The notes: generated from the letters alone by a model not told the origin. A stretch of 64,000 nt of DNA from Acinetobacter sp. MB5 (GCF_003261585.1 NZ_POVU01000009.1:1-64000), one strand, 5' to 3'; positions 47,749 through 56,162 are shown, counted from the stretch's first letter. Translations and numbers: made by a program.

Positions 47749-49188
47749 TTAGCGCAGTAAAGCCTTGGAAATCAATTTGTGAATGGGTTTGTTGAACGGT
47801 GGTAGTACAAATTTCAAACTATACAGTTTTGGATTTGACATCATTGAGCGTTCATGTGACAAATTGAAAAAGCCTTCTGGTCCATGATATTTCCCCATAC
47901 CTGATGCACCGATACCGCCAAAGGGCAAGTCATCTTGTGCTACGTGGCTGAGAACCATGTTTTGACCAAAGTGTCCTGAGTGGGTTCGTTCAGCGACATA
48001 ATCGGCACGAGCCTGATCGAAGTCGAAGTAGTATAACGCAAGTGGACGCGGTCTGCGATTAATAAACTCGATAACTTGCTCGATATCTTCATATTCCATA
48101 ATCGGCAAAATTGGGCCGAAAATTTCATGTTGCATGAGCTGCATCTCTGTCGTCACTCCAGTCACCAGTGTCGGCGCTATTTTTCGGTGCGTGCTGAGTA
48201 ATTCATTTTTAGGATTAATTTCAACAATTTTTGCTCCTGAAAGCTGAGCATCTTCTAAATAACGGTGCAGACGTAAATATTGTTTATCATTCACAATCGC
48301 AGTGTAGTCCTGATTGTTTGCAAGATCGGGATACATCTGCTTGACAGCAATTTTAAAATGTTTTGTGAACTCGTCAGTTTTGCCTTTTGGCAGGAAAATA
48401 TAGTCAGGAGCCACACAGGTTTGTCCTGCATTCCATAATTTTCCTACCGCAACACGTAATGCGACATCTTTCATATGCATAGAAGAATGCACGAGCACAG
48501 GCGATTTCCCGCCTAGCTCTAAAATCACAGGCACCAGATTTTTAGCAGCCGCTTGCATGACTGTTTTGCCTACACTGGTCGAGCCTGTAAAAATCATTTT
48601 GTCAAAAGGCAGGTGGCTAAAGGTATCTGAAATGACACCGCCACCATTGACGACCGCAATCAGTTCTTGGGGGAAGGCTTCAGATAAAGCTTTGTCGAGG
48701 ACTTTACCGAAATGTGCTGAAGCACTCGACACTTTGATCATGGCATGATTGCCCGCAGCGAGTGCACAAATCAGTGGACCAATGGACAATAGTAAAGGGT
48801 AATTCCACGGTGCGATAATCCCAATCACCCCGAGTGGCTGAAACTGTACCCAGCCTTTGGCAGGCTGATGCAACCAGCTAATATGACGTTTTTCAGGTTT
48901 CATCCATGCCGTGAGGTTTTTGCGATAATAGCGAATCTGTTCGAGACAAGTCAGTATCTCACCAATACGGGTTTCGCCTAAGGCGCGATTACCAAAATCT
49001 TGACTGATGGCTTCAGCAAATTGATCTTGGTATTTCACCAAAATTGCTTTTAGTCGGTCTAGGCGTTCGATACGATCTTTTGCCGATGGCATGGGATAAA
49101 GCTGGTAGGCTTGTTTTTGCTGCTGTAGGGTGTGTGTAAGTTGTTGTTCAATACGCTCAGGAGAAATGGGAGAAACTGTGGTTTGCAT
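47749..49188 (-). CDS. Aldehyde dehydrogenase, coniferyl-aldehyde-dehydrogenase-like
   Basis: 479-aa NAD(P)-dependent aldehyde dehydrogenase. GVIGIIAPWNYPLLLSIGPL marks the cofactor site, GSTSVGK the phosphate-binding turn, LELGGKSPV the catalytic Glu (near residue 218) and GQTCVAPDYI the catalytic Cys (near 252). Sequence resembles the CalB/fatty-aldehyde subgroup; the C-terminus FVLPPFNKPIHKLISKALLR is hydrophobic and could associate with membrane. The divergent TetR regulator and a palindrome within its promoter suggest induction by an aldehyde or lipid. Substrate not determined. Confidence 0.88.
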   Translation of the reverse strand: MQTTVSPISPERIEQQLTHTLQQQKQAYQLYPMPSAKDRIERLDRLKAILVKYQDQFAEAISQDFGNRALGETRIGEILTCLEQIRYYRKNLTAWMKPEKRHISWLHQPAKGWVQFQPLGVIGIIAPWNYPLLLSIGPLICALAAGNHAMIKVSSASAHFGKVLDKALSEAFPQELIAVVNGGGVISDTFSHLPFDKMIFTGSTSVGKTVMQAAAKNLVPVILELGGKSPVLVHSSMHMKDVALRVAVGKLWNAGQTCVAPDYIFLPKGKTDEFTKHFKIAVKQMYPDLANNQDYTAIVNDKQYLRLHRYLEDAQLSGAKIVEINPKNELLSTHRKIAPTLVTGVTTEMQLMQHEIFGPILPIMEYEDIEQVIEFINRRPRPLALYYFDFDQARADYVAERTHSGHFGQNMVLSHVAQDDLPFGGIGASGMGKYHGPEGFFNLSHERSMMSNPKLYSLKFVLPPFNKPIHKLISKALLR

Positions 49189-49225
49189 GGTAGATGCCTC
49201 CTTTGCATATTGTGGATGATAAATA

Positions 49226-49254
49226 TTTTTAGAGTAAAAACTCTAACCAGTCAA
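49226..49254 (-). promoter_or_regulatory. Aldehyde dehydrogenase promoter with palindromic operator
   Basis: On the minus strand -35 TTGACT (49249-49254) and -10 TAAAAA (49226-49231) are 17 bp apart. A perfect palindrome TAGAGT-AAAA-ACTCTA (49230-49245) fills the spacer. Such placement is typical of a repressor operator; the divergent TetR-family gene is the obvious candidate to bind it. Confidence 0.7.
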
Positions 49255-49308
49255 GCGTAGATTTGTGCTAGGCTGTTACAGTTTTCTGGCGAAATTCGGT
49301 TGTAGTGA

Positions 49309-49998
49309 ATGTCACAAACAAAAACAGTGAAGACCAAGCAGCGGATCTTGAATTTAAGTCTGCAAATGTTTAATGAACGTGGTGAGCGGGCGGTAACGAC
49401 CAATCATATTGCATCTGCGCTCGAGATGAGTCCTGGCAATTTGTATTACCATTTTCGTAATAAGCAGGAAATTATTAAAGCACTGACGGATCAGTATCAA
49501 CAAGAAACTTTGGATATGCTAGCTTTGCCAAAAAACCGTCAGGTTGATGCAAATGACAAAATTAAATATTTTCAGGTTTTGAGTGATCAGCTTTGGCGTT
49601 ATCGTTTTTTGCATCGGGATGTTTATCATCTGGCAGAAAATGATCCTGATTTTAAACAGCAATATGCACAGTTTGCTCGGCAAGTCATGCGTCAGGGGCA
49701 GCGAATTTATCAGGCATTTGTCGATGCAGGTCTCATGAAAATGACGCCTGTGGAAATTGAAGCATTGATTGTGAATATTTGGATTGTACTTACCAACTGG
49801 ACGAATTTTCTGTTCATGACAGGTCATCTGGATGATCAAAATCAGCTTGAAGATAAATGGATTTGGCAAGCATTAAGACAAATGCTATTTCTTGAAGGGC
49901 CTTATTTGCTAGGGGAAAGTCGTGCGGCTTATGAAAGTCTATTGACCAGTATTGGTCAGTTTGACTGGTTTAATCCTTTGGTTTTGGAGCCGCAATAA
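49309..49998 (+). CDS. TetR-family transcriptional regulator
   Basis: 229-aa repressor-type protein. The N-terminal helix-turn-helix is TTNHIASALEMSPGNLYYHF at residues about 25-44, followed by the ligand-binding helical domain. The TetR_N-plus-DUF-like domain resembles regulators of lipid or aldehyde metabolism. ATG 49309 has no strong ribosome-binding site. It is divergent from the aldehyde dehydrogenase, with a palindrome between them; autoregulation is likely. Confidence 0.85.
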   Translation: MSQTKTVKTKQRILNLSLQMFNERGERAVTTNHIASALEMSPGNLYYHFRNKQEIIKALTDQYQQETLDMLALPKNRQVDANDKIKYFQVLSDQLWRYRFLHRDVYHLAENDPDFKQQYAQFARQVMRQGQRIYQAFVDAGLMKMTPVEIEALIVNIWIVLTNWTNFLFMTGHLDDQNQLEDKWIWQALRQMLFLEGPYLLGESRAAYESLLTSIGQFDWFNPLVLEPQ

Positions 49999-50079
49999 TA
50001 AAAAGCTATAGGTGTATATCTAAAAAAAGAGTAGAATACTCGGCTATCTTTTTTTAATGAATTATTGATATAGAGCAAC

Positions 50080-50946
50080 ATGAATATGACTACTGCCAAT
50101 ACCGCACGCTTGCTGATTACCTGTGAAGATAAGCCAGGCATCGTGCAAGCTGTATCGAGTTTTTTGTATCATCAAGGTGCGAACATTACTGCACTCGACC
50201 AGTATGCTACGGAAGCTCAGGGCGGGCGTTACTTCATGCGTGTTGAGTTTGAACTCGATCATTTACAGAGTCGTAAAGATACTTTATTACAAACCTTCGA
50301 TACCAATGTTGCAGAGCGTTATGAAATGCAATGGCGTTTGGCCTTTGTTGGTGATGTGAAAAAAGTCGGTATTCTGGTGTCTAAAGTTGATCACGCTTTA
50401 CTTGAGTTGTTGTGGCGTCATTCACGTGGCTCGTTACCGTGTGAAATCACTCAAGTCATTTCAAACCATGAAGATCTTCGTGAAGCAGTTGAAAACTTTG
50501 GCATTCCATTTACTGTCGTTAAAATCACCAAAGACAATAAAGCCGAAGCTTATGCACAAATTGATGAATTGATGCAAGGTAATGATTTGCTGGTGCTTGC
50601 ACGTTATATGCAAATCTTGAATGAAGATTTTGTCACCAAGTGGCCGATGAAAATTATCAATATTCACCACTCATTCCTGCCAGCCTTTGTTGGTGCAAAT
50701 CCGTACAAGCAAGCCTATGAAAAAGGGGTGAAATTGATTGGTGCCACAGCGCATTATGTGACTGCGGAACTGGATCAAGGTCCAATTATCGAGCAGGATG
50801 TTGAGCGTGTCAGCCACCAATACAGCGTTGAACAGTTACGTGAACTGGGTGAAGACGTTGAACGTAATGTGCTTGCACGTGCGGTGAAATGGCATTTAGA
50901 AGACCGTGTGATTGTGCATGGTACAAAAACGGTCGTGTTCCAGTAA
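50080..50946 (+). CDS. purU: Formyltetrahydrofolate deformylase
   Basis: Hydrolyses 10-formyl-THF to THF and formate, balancing one-carbon pools and supplying formate for purine synthesis. It is 288 aa: an N-terminal ACT domain (TCEDKPGIVQAVSSFLYHQG) and a formyltransferase-like catalytic domain with NIHHSFLPAFVGANPYKQAY near residue 200 and ATAHYVTAELDQGPIIEQ (catalytic His and Asp). ATG 50080 is used; ATG 50086 is also in frame. A bidirectional terminator separates it from the convergent engB. Confidence 0.95.
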   Translation: MNMTTANTARLLITCEDKPGIVQAVSSFLYHQGANITALDQYATEAQGGRYFMRVEFELDHLQSRKDTLLQTFDTNVAERYEMQWRLAFVGDVKKVGILVSKVDHALLELLWRHSRGSLPCEITQVISNHEDLREAVENFGIPFTVVKITKDNKAEAYAQIDELMQGNDLLVLARYMQILNEDFVTKWPMKIINIHHSFLPAFVGANPYKQAYEKGVKLIGATAHYVTAELDQGPIIEQDVERVSHQYSVEQLRELGEDVERNVLARAVKWHLEDRVIVHGTKTVVFQ

Positions 50947-50959
50947 GCACGATGGCAAT

Positions 50960-50990
50960 AAAAAAAGGCATGTTGAACATGCCTTTTTTT
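50960..50990. terminator. Bidirectional terminator between purU and engB
   Basis: AAAAAAAGGCATGT-TGA-ACATGCCTTTTTTT is a long perfect stem flanked by A7 and T7, 14 bp after purU and 3 bp after the engB stop. Confidence 0.93.
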
Positions 50991-50992
50991 AT

Positions 50993-51814
50993 TTATGGGG
51001 TTTCAGTTTCGATTTCATCTTCACTGTCATCATGATCATCTTCGGCATCGTCATCAGAAGCCTCAGGAATCATATTGATGTCGATGACTTGTTGGTTGTC
51101 ATCTAAGATATAGTGCAGACGGCCAGCCATGACAGCAGCCAATTCTTCCAAACCTTGTTTATTCAGCGAAGAAAACAGTTGAATTGAGAACTGCATTTTC
51201 ATTTTCTTCAAGGCTTGTTTTACTTCAAGTAAGGCTTTGTTGGCAGGGCCGCGATTCAGTTTGTCAGCTTTCGTCAAAAGAATGTGAACAAACAATTTAC
51301 GCGAATGTGCCCATTCCAGCATCATCAAGTCAAAGTGTTGTAGTGGATGGCGAATATCCATTAAAAGCACCAAGCCTTGCAGGCTTTCACGGTGAATCAG
51401 ATAATTTTCCAGCTCTTTTTGCCAAACGCGCTTCATTTCTTCAGGTACAGCAGCATAACCATAGCCTGGTAAGTCAACCAAACGTTGATTCGGATTGCCT
51501 AAACTGAAAAAGTTAATCATTTGGGTACGGCCTGGTTTTTTTGAGGCGCGTGCCAATTGCTTTTGATTGGTAAGGGCATTAATTGCACTGGATTTCCCAG
51601 CGTTAGACCGACCTGCAAATGCAATTTCATAACCTGTATCTTCTACACAAAGCGCAAGTTTAGGAGCGCTCATCAAGAATTCGGCTTGGCGTAACCAGTT
51701 CAGGGACTGCACCGCATAACCCGTAATTGCTGGGTCAGACTGTTTTTCATAGCTGATCTTGTGCTTGGGTGCAAGTCTCGCTTTGGTGTCTTTAGATTTT
51801 GCATAACGATGCAT
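50993..51814 (-). CDS. engB: Ribosome-biogenesis GTPase EngB (YihA/YsxC) with extended ends
   Basis: GTPase required for 50S subunit assembly and essential in E. coli. It is 273 aa, longer than the usual 200-220. G1 is AGRSNAGKSSAINAL near residue 68, G3 is DLPGYGYA near 115, and G4 is TKADKLNR near 182. About 45 extra N-terminal residues precede the core, and the C-terminus adds an acidic tail (EASDDDAEDDHDDSEDEIET). The tail may act in RNA or protein contacts; I cannot say which. The start may be internal, but no better ATG precedes the core. Confidence 0.92.
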   Translation of the reverse strand: MHRYAKSKDTKARLAPKHKISYEKQSDPAITGYAVQSLNWLRQAEFLMSAPKLALCVEDTGYEIAFAGRSNAGKSSAINALTNQKQLARASKKPGRTQMINFFSLGNPNQRLVDLPGYGYAAVPEEMKRVWQKELENYLIHRESLQGLVLLMDIRHPLQHFDLMMLEWAHSRKLFVHILLTKADKLNRGPANKALLEVKQALKKMKMQFSIQLFSSLNKQGLEELAAVMAGRLHYILDDNQQVIDINMIPEASDDDAEDDHDDSEDEIETETP

Positions 51815-51890
51815 AGATAGATTTCACGCGAGATAAAAAATGTCTCGCATAGTATAAAGCAAGCCGCAGCGAGGTGCGAATTTTCAGTTT

Positions 51891-52334
51891 TTACAAATTG
51901 AGTAGTGCAATTGGTGAGTGTTCGGCAACTGCATTGGGTGTTGATGTGTCGAGGACTTGACCGAGCGTATAAATATTTAAACTGGCATAGAATTGATCAA
52001 CAGCATGATCGAGAATACCTTTTAGACCACATTGCGGACGTAATATACAAGGAGGATTATTACATTCCACAATATTGACTTCGCCTTGGAGAATTTTGAC
52101 TAAATCTCCGAGTCGAGCACTTAATGCTTCTGGATTTAAACGAATCCCGCCACCTTTGCCGCGGGTAGTAATAATCCACTGCTGTTTAGCCATGAAGTGA
52201 ACAATTTTAACTAAATGGTTGGCAGGCACTTGTAAGCTCTCTGCAAGCTCGGCAATGGTATAAGGCGCTTGGCGAGTTTGGGCGACTGTAATTAAGATGC
52301 GTAATGCATAATCGGTAAACTTATTAAGCTGCAT
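51891..52334 (-). CDS. nsrR: Rrf2-family nitric oxide sensor-repressor NsrR
   Basis: 147-aa Rrf2 repressor. The N-terminal winged helix is LNKFTDYALRILITVAQTRQ. The iron-sulphur cysteines are in ECNNPPCILRPQC near residue 93, with the same spacing as E. coli NsrR CSEEFCHITPAC (C-x4-C-x5-C). NsrR senses NO at its cluster and represses NO-detoxification genes. ATG 52334 gives the family start; a longer frame to 52403 would add 23 unrelated residues. It lies just downstream of the flavohaemoglobin gene, its likely target, and its upstream region carries a 13-bp inverted repeat. Confidence 0.9.
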   Translation of the reverse strand: MQLNKFTDYALRILITVAQTRQAPYTIAELAESLQVPANHLVKIVHFMAKQQWIITTRGKGGGIRLNPEALSARLGDLVKILQGEVNIVECNNPPCILRPQCGLKGILDHAVDQFYASLNIYTLGQVLDTSTPNAVAEHSPIALLNL

Positions 52335-52355
52335 AAGTAAGACATAATCATATTT

Positions 52356-52414
52356 ATGTACAGATATTAATACTAAAGCCAGTAAAAATGAAACTTTTGT
52401 CAATATCTGTACAT
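52356..52414. promoter_or_regulatory. 13-bp perfect inverted repeat upstream of nsrR
   Basis: ATGTACAGATATT (52356-52368) and AATATCTGTACAT (52402-52414) are exact reverse complements, 33 bp apart, centred 46 bp from each other. TTGACA on the minus strand overlaps the right arm at 52398-52403. The repeat lies between the hmp-like stop and the nsrR ATG and may be a double operator; the binding protein is unknown. It does not match the NsrR pattern seen upstream of the hmp-like gene. Confidence 0.6.
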
Positions 52415-52427
52415 GAATAGCATTTGA

Positions 52428-53192
52428 TTAGTCGGCAAGTGGGGCTGAAACTTGAACCTGATCGCCAACGTTGTAGTTTGCAAGCAAGATATTGGCAACA
52501 TCATATTCACTATGATTTTCTTCTGGGTGAACTTCAATGTGATATTCAGTATTGTCTTGCTGTGCTGAGAATTTAAATTGTTGGGGTTGCTCAATCTCGT
52601 GATTTGGTACTTTGATTTTTACAGAAATATAAGCACCGATTTGCCCTTCGCTAATCGCATGACCATCAGTCGGCTTAAGTGTAAAACGTTTACCAGATTC
52701 TAGTGCATCAATGGCTGTAATTTCAAAACCACGCCAGCCAGCCCAGCCGCCATTTTGTGCAGAAAGCTGTTCATATTTTTGCTTTTCAACATTAATTAAA
52801 ATATCTGCCAATTGTAGATAGGCCTGTTTCCATGCTTCGATCAATTCTGATTCAAAAGGTACATTAAGCACTTCACTAATTGAGTGAAGTAAGTTTTCTC
52901 CGACAATTGAATATTGATCTGCTTGAATGTCGAGACTGACATGCTTATTGGTAATATGATCTACAGCTTTGGCTAAAACAGTTGGGTTTTCAATATGTTC
53001 AGCATAAGCCAAAACCGCAGCAGCCAAAGCGCGTGGTTGACGACCTGTGCTTTGATGATCAAGGTTGAATACATTTTTGAGTTCAGGGTGATTGCCGAGC
53101 ATGCGCTTATAGAAATATGAAGTCAACGCAACTCCATTTTCACGAAGGACAGGTACAGTTGATTTTACAAGTTCGATATGTTCTGGAGTCAT
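52428..53192 (-). CDS. Flavohaemoglobin-like protein lacking the NAD-binding domain
   Basis: 254 aa, against about 400 for Hmp. The globin domain is intact (residues 1-about 137): HPELKNVFN near residue 35, proximal His in NKHVSLDIQADQYSIVGE near 85. The next domain matches the FAD-binding barrel only partly (WRGFEI, GQIGAYISVKIKV), and the RxYS FAD motif is replaced by QQFKFS. The frame stops at VSAPLAD, exactly where Hmp would enter its NAD-binding domain, with no remnant of it after the stop. NO dioxygenation would need an outside electron donor. A clear NsrR operator lies upstream. AGAAGG precedes ATG 53192. Confidence 0.85.
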   Translation of the reverse strand: MTPEHIELVKSTVPVLRENGVALTSYFYKRMLGNHPELKNVFNLDHQSTGRQPRALAAAVLAYAEHIENPTVLAKAVDHITNKHVSLDIQADQYSIVGENLLHSISEVLNVPFESELIEAWKQAYLQLADILINVEKQKYEQLSAQNGGWAGWRGFEITAIDALESGKRFTLKPTDGHAISEGQIGAYISVKIKVPNHEIEQPQQFKFSAQQDNTEYHIEVHPEENHSEYDVANILLANYNVGDQVQVSAPLAD

Positions 53193-53225
53193 TGCTGAAC
53201 CTTCTTATAATGGCTGTGACTATTT

Positions 53226-53248
53226 AAGATGTATTTAAAATATATCTT
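53226..53248 (-). promoter_or_regulatory. NsrR operator upstream of the flavohaemoglobin-like gene
   Basis: AAGATGTATTT and AAATATATCTT form an 11-1-11 inverted repeat with a single mismatch between the arms, the architecture of known NsrR sites (consensus half AANATGCATTT). It lies 34 bp before the gene start. Confidence 0.8.
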
Positions 53249-53400
53249 TATAATTAAGAAAACAAGAGCGTCAAATTAAAAATACATAATTTTTTTATGG
53301 AAATTTTTTAAGCGACTTATATATAAGTAAAAATATTTTTATGCGCTAAATTTGAGGAAAGGTGCTTAGTTCCTAAAAGATGGAACTAAGCAGAAGAAGG

Positions 53401-54585
53401 TTATAAAGTTTGCAAAGCATTTTGAATATCGGTAATTAAATCTTGGCTGGATTCTAGGCCAATACAAAAGCGAACTAGGAAGCCGTTCGCAAGATGCGGA
53501 TGTTCTAGACTGCGCATTCCTTTTAGATCATACAACATAACAAGGCTCACAGGGCCACCCCAGCTAAAGCCAAGCTTGAAAAGTTGCAAGGCATCGCAAA
53601 AGCGGCGTATATCTTCAAGCGTATATTTTTCTTGGAAAATGACACTGACTAAACCTGCACTTTGTTGATCTTGGCAAACTTCAAGCCAGAATTCATGTCC
53701 AGCTGAAAGCGGGTTGCTCGGGTGTAATACTTGTTGAAACTCAGACTGCTGTTTTAACCAATGCAAAAGATCTTGTGTACTTCGAGACTGTTGCTGGTAG
53801 CGAAGTTCGATATGTGCAAGGCTACGCTGGATTTGTGCACAGTCGTCACCAGAAACTGAAATGCCTTGAGTGGCATGCATGTGTAGTAGTTTGAGGTGTA
53901 GTTTATGTTCTTGCGTCACGACACTGCCCATTAAAATGTCACCACCACCACTTGGGTATTTGGTAAGAGCATGCACACTAATATCAACAGATAAATGCTC
54001 ATCTGAAAAATCGAAAGCATTAAAGGCTAAACCTGCACCCCAAGTATTATCGAGAACAGTGGTAATCTGATGCTGTTTAGCTTTTTTAACCAGATTGACT
54101 AAATCTGGGAATTCTAAAGTGACCGATCCAGCAGCTTCCAACCATAATAATTTGGTCTGTGCAGTAGGTTGGAAACTGTGATGATTAAGAGGATCATAGA
54201 CTCGAACAATCACCCCAAAGCTCTGCTTTAGATAATTTAAGTGAGCCATCCCAGGCCCATAAATATTATCTGGAACCCAAACTTCATCACCTGACTGTAA
54301 AAATGCAGAATTCACTAGATTAATTGCAGAAAGCCCACTAGGTGCAAGTAGGCAGTAATTGCCATTTTCCAATTGGGCAATTTTATCGGCCAATGTATAT
54401 GTGGTCGGCGTACCATGGGTTCCATAACTATAGTCATAACGATCAGTCCAGTGACGGTCAAATACCTTCTGGGTGTTTTCAAAAATAATGGTTGATGCGC
54501 GATAAAGGGGAGGTTGAATCGTTTCTATATATTGTGGAGCTAATCTTGGTGCGTGAATTCGCTTGGTTTGAGATGAATTTTTCAA
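53401..54585 (-). CDS. metC: Cystathionine beta-lyase MetC
   Basis: 394-aa PLP enzyme expected to cleave cystathionine to homocysteine, pyruvate and ammonia in methionine synthesis. The PLP lysine is in SVHALTKYPSGGGDILMGS near residue 208; YDYSYGTHGTPTTYTLADKI near 50 and the WLEAAGSVTLEFPDL segment are typical of the bacterial MetC branch of the Cys/Met group. The start is TTG 54585 with AGGG 7 bases upstream; there is no ATG in frame, and TGA lies two codons upstream. Confidence 0.88.
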   Translation of the reverse strand: MKNSSQTKRIHAPRLAPQYIETIQPPLYRASTIIFENTQKVFDRHWTDRYDYSYGTHGTPTTYTLADKIAQLENGNYCLLAPSGLSAINLVNSAFLQSGDEVWVPDNIYGPGMAHLNYLKQSFGVIVRVYDPLNHHSFQPTAQTKLLWLEAAGSVTLEFPDLVNLVKKAKQHQITTVLDNTWGAGLAFNAFDFSDEHLSVDISVHALTKYPSGGGDILMGSVVTQEHKLHLKLLHMHATQGISVSGDDCAQIQRSLAHIELRYQQQSRSTQDLLHWLKQQSEFQQVLHPSNPLSAGHEFWLEVCQDQQSAGLVSVIFQEKYTLEDIRRFCDALQLFKLGFSWGGPVSLVMLYDLKGMRSLEHPHLANGFLVRFCIGLESSQDLITDIQNALQTL

Positions 54586-54743
54586 AGCTCATACCCTATA
54601 AATTAAAAGATTGTGACTAATTTAAGTGATTTGCGCATAAAAGTGACAAAAATAAAAAAATTAAGAAAGAGCATTTCTTTCTAAAAGTTGGCGTTATTTT
54701 TGCTAATAAAAACTTAATCATCGCAATTATAGGACAATGATGC

Positions 54744-55475
54744 ATGAGAACGCATTTTAAAGTTCATTACTTTCAACATATTGCAGGCGAAGGATTTGGT
54801 AGCTGCTATGAATTTTTAAAATCTCATCAGGCTAAAATCACTGCAACTGAATTTTTTGCTTTACCGAGTGATACTGGGTTGGAAATCGAAGCGCTACCTC
54901 AAATCGAAGATGTGGATCTCCTGATTATTATGGGAGGGCCGATGAGTGTAAATGATGAAGCCAACTATCCGTGGTTAAAAATAGAAAAACGCTGGCTTCG
55001 TCGTTATCTGGCTACGGGTAAGCCTGCGATCGGATTATGCTTGGGTGGTCAACTGATCGCAAATGCTTTGGGGGCTTCTGTGAGTCGTCATACACAAAAA
55101 GAATTGGGTTGGACGACCGTCTATCGAATTGATAATGTACCTAAACATTGTTTTGAATTGCCTAAAGAATTCAATGTATTGCAATGGCATAGTGAGTCTT
55201 TTGATATTCCTAAAGGCGCAATACATCTCGCTGAAAATCCAGTTTGCCGCAATCAAATGTACCAGATTGGTAGTAATGTTCTGGGTTTTCAGTTTCATCC
55301 TGAAATTACCCCTGAAGTTTTGCAGAAATTTCTAGATGATGATGACAAACTGGCAGTTTTTGATGGTGAGCAAATACAGAGTGTTGATCGTTTAAGAAAA
55401 TCACCGTTGCAATATTTTTTGCAGGGGAATGACTTGTTGAATCGTGCGATTGAATTTGTATTAAAAAGCGCTTAA
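54744..55475 (+). CDS. Class I glutamine amidotransferase domain protein
   Basis: 243-aa stand-alone GATase-1 domain. The nucleophile elbow is GLCLGGQLIANALG with catalytic Cys near residue 99, and the His-Glu pair is in GFQFHPEIT near 180. The N-terminal DLLIIMGGPMSVND is typical. It resembles the GMP-synthase-like/gamma-glutamyl hydrolase group; the partner or substrate is unknown. AGGA precedes ATG 54744. It lies upstream of the S10 operon, with no terminator seen after it. Confidence 0.82.
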   Translation: MRTHFKVHYFQHIAGEGFGSCYEFLKSHQAKITATEFFALPSDTGLEIEALPQIEDVDLLIIMGGPMSVNDEANYPWLKIEKRWLRRYLATGKPAIGLCLGGQLIANALGASVSRHTQKELGWTTVYRIDNVPKHCFELPKEFNVLQWHSESFDIPKGAIHLAENPVCRNQMYQIGSNVLGFQFHPEITPEVLQKFLDDDDKLAVFDGEQIQSVDRLRKSPLQYFLQGNDLLNRAIEFVLKSA

Positions 55476-55655
55476 TCATTTTAGTTATACTTTAAATTGT
55501 CAGTGTCAAAATAATAAGTTTTCTGTGTAAATAAGAAGATATTCCTATGCGAAATAGGCAATAGAAAAAGGTGTCGTACTACTCAATTTATAAAATCGGT
55601 AATGCTCTGAAAAATAGGAAACAATTCTACCTTTCAAAATATATGCAAAAGATAT

Positions 55656-55850
55656 TTGCGTAATCATTGAACAGTGGTTATAATAGGCGACCTCTCAAAG
55701 AGAGCGTGGTTATTGAAAAATATAACCCAATCGTAACAGTCGTGGCATCGATCATGACCTTAGTGATTTTCACTGCCCTTGACACTTGCTTTTAATAGGT
55801 GAGGTGCGTCATGGGTGATTCTTTATATATTTGGCTTGGAGTTAACTGGT
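55656..55850 (+). promoter_or_regulatory. S10 operon promoter and structured leader
   Basis: -35 TTGCGT (55656-55661) and a perfect -10 TATAAT (55679-55684) are 17 bp apart, giving a start near 55691 and a leader of about 160 nt before rpsJ. The leader begins with hairpin CTCTC-AAA-GAGAG (55692-55704), followed by GGTTAT/ATAACC (55708-55727). In E. coli the S10 leader binds L4 for autogenous control; that role here is inferred. The 180 bp between the amidotransferase stop and the -35 box show nothing else I can interpret. Confidence 0.7.
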
Positions 55851-56162
55851 ATGTCTAACCAGAGAATTCGTATCCGTCTTAAGTCTTTTGATCACCGTTT
55901 AATTGATCAATCAGCTCAAGAAATCGTAGAAACTGCAAAACGTACTGGCGCACAAGTGTGTGGCCCAATCCCGATGCCAACTCGCATCGAACGTTTTAAC
56001 GTTTTGACATCACCACACGTAAACAAAGATGCTCGTGACCAATACGAGATCCGTACTTACAAACGTTTGATCGACATCGTTCAACCTACAGATAAAACTG
56101 TTGATGCATTGATGAAGTTGGATCTTGCTGCTGGTGTTGATGTTCAGATCGCTTTGGGTTAA
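55851..56162 (+). CDS. rpsJ: 30S ribosomal protein S10
   Basis: 103 aa; [19 protein letters not shown] at the start and the [18 protein letters not shown] segment are diagnostic. It is a 30S head protein and, as NusE, part of transcription antitermination complexes. ATG 55851 has GGAG upstream; a 12-residue longer frame from 55815 is not used. First gene of the S10 operon. Confidence 0.98.

Noticed and set aside
54585..54592. ATG at 54592 as the metC start
   Set aside because: It is out of frame with the enzyme; TTG 54585 with AGGG upstream is the only in-frame choice.
55776..55784. TTGACA in the S10 leader as a second promoter
   Set aside because: No acceptable -10 box occurs 16-19 bp downstream.
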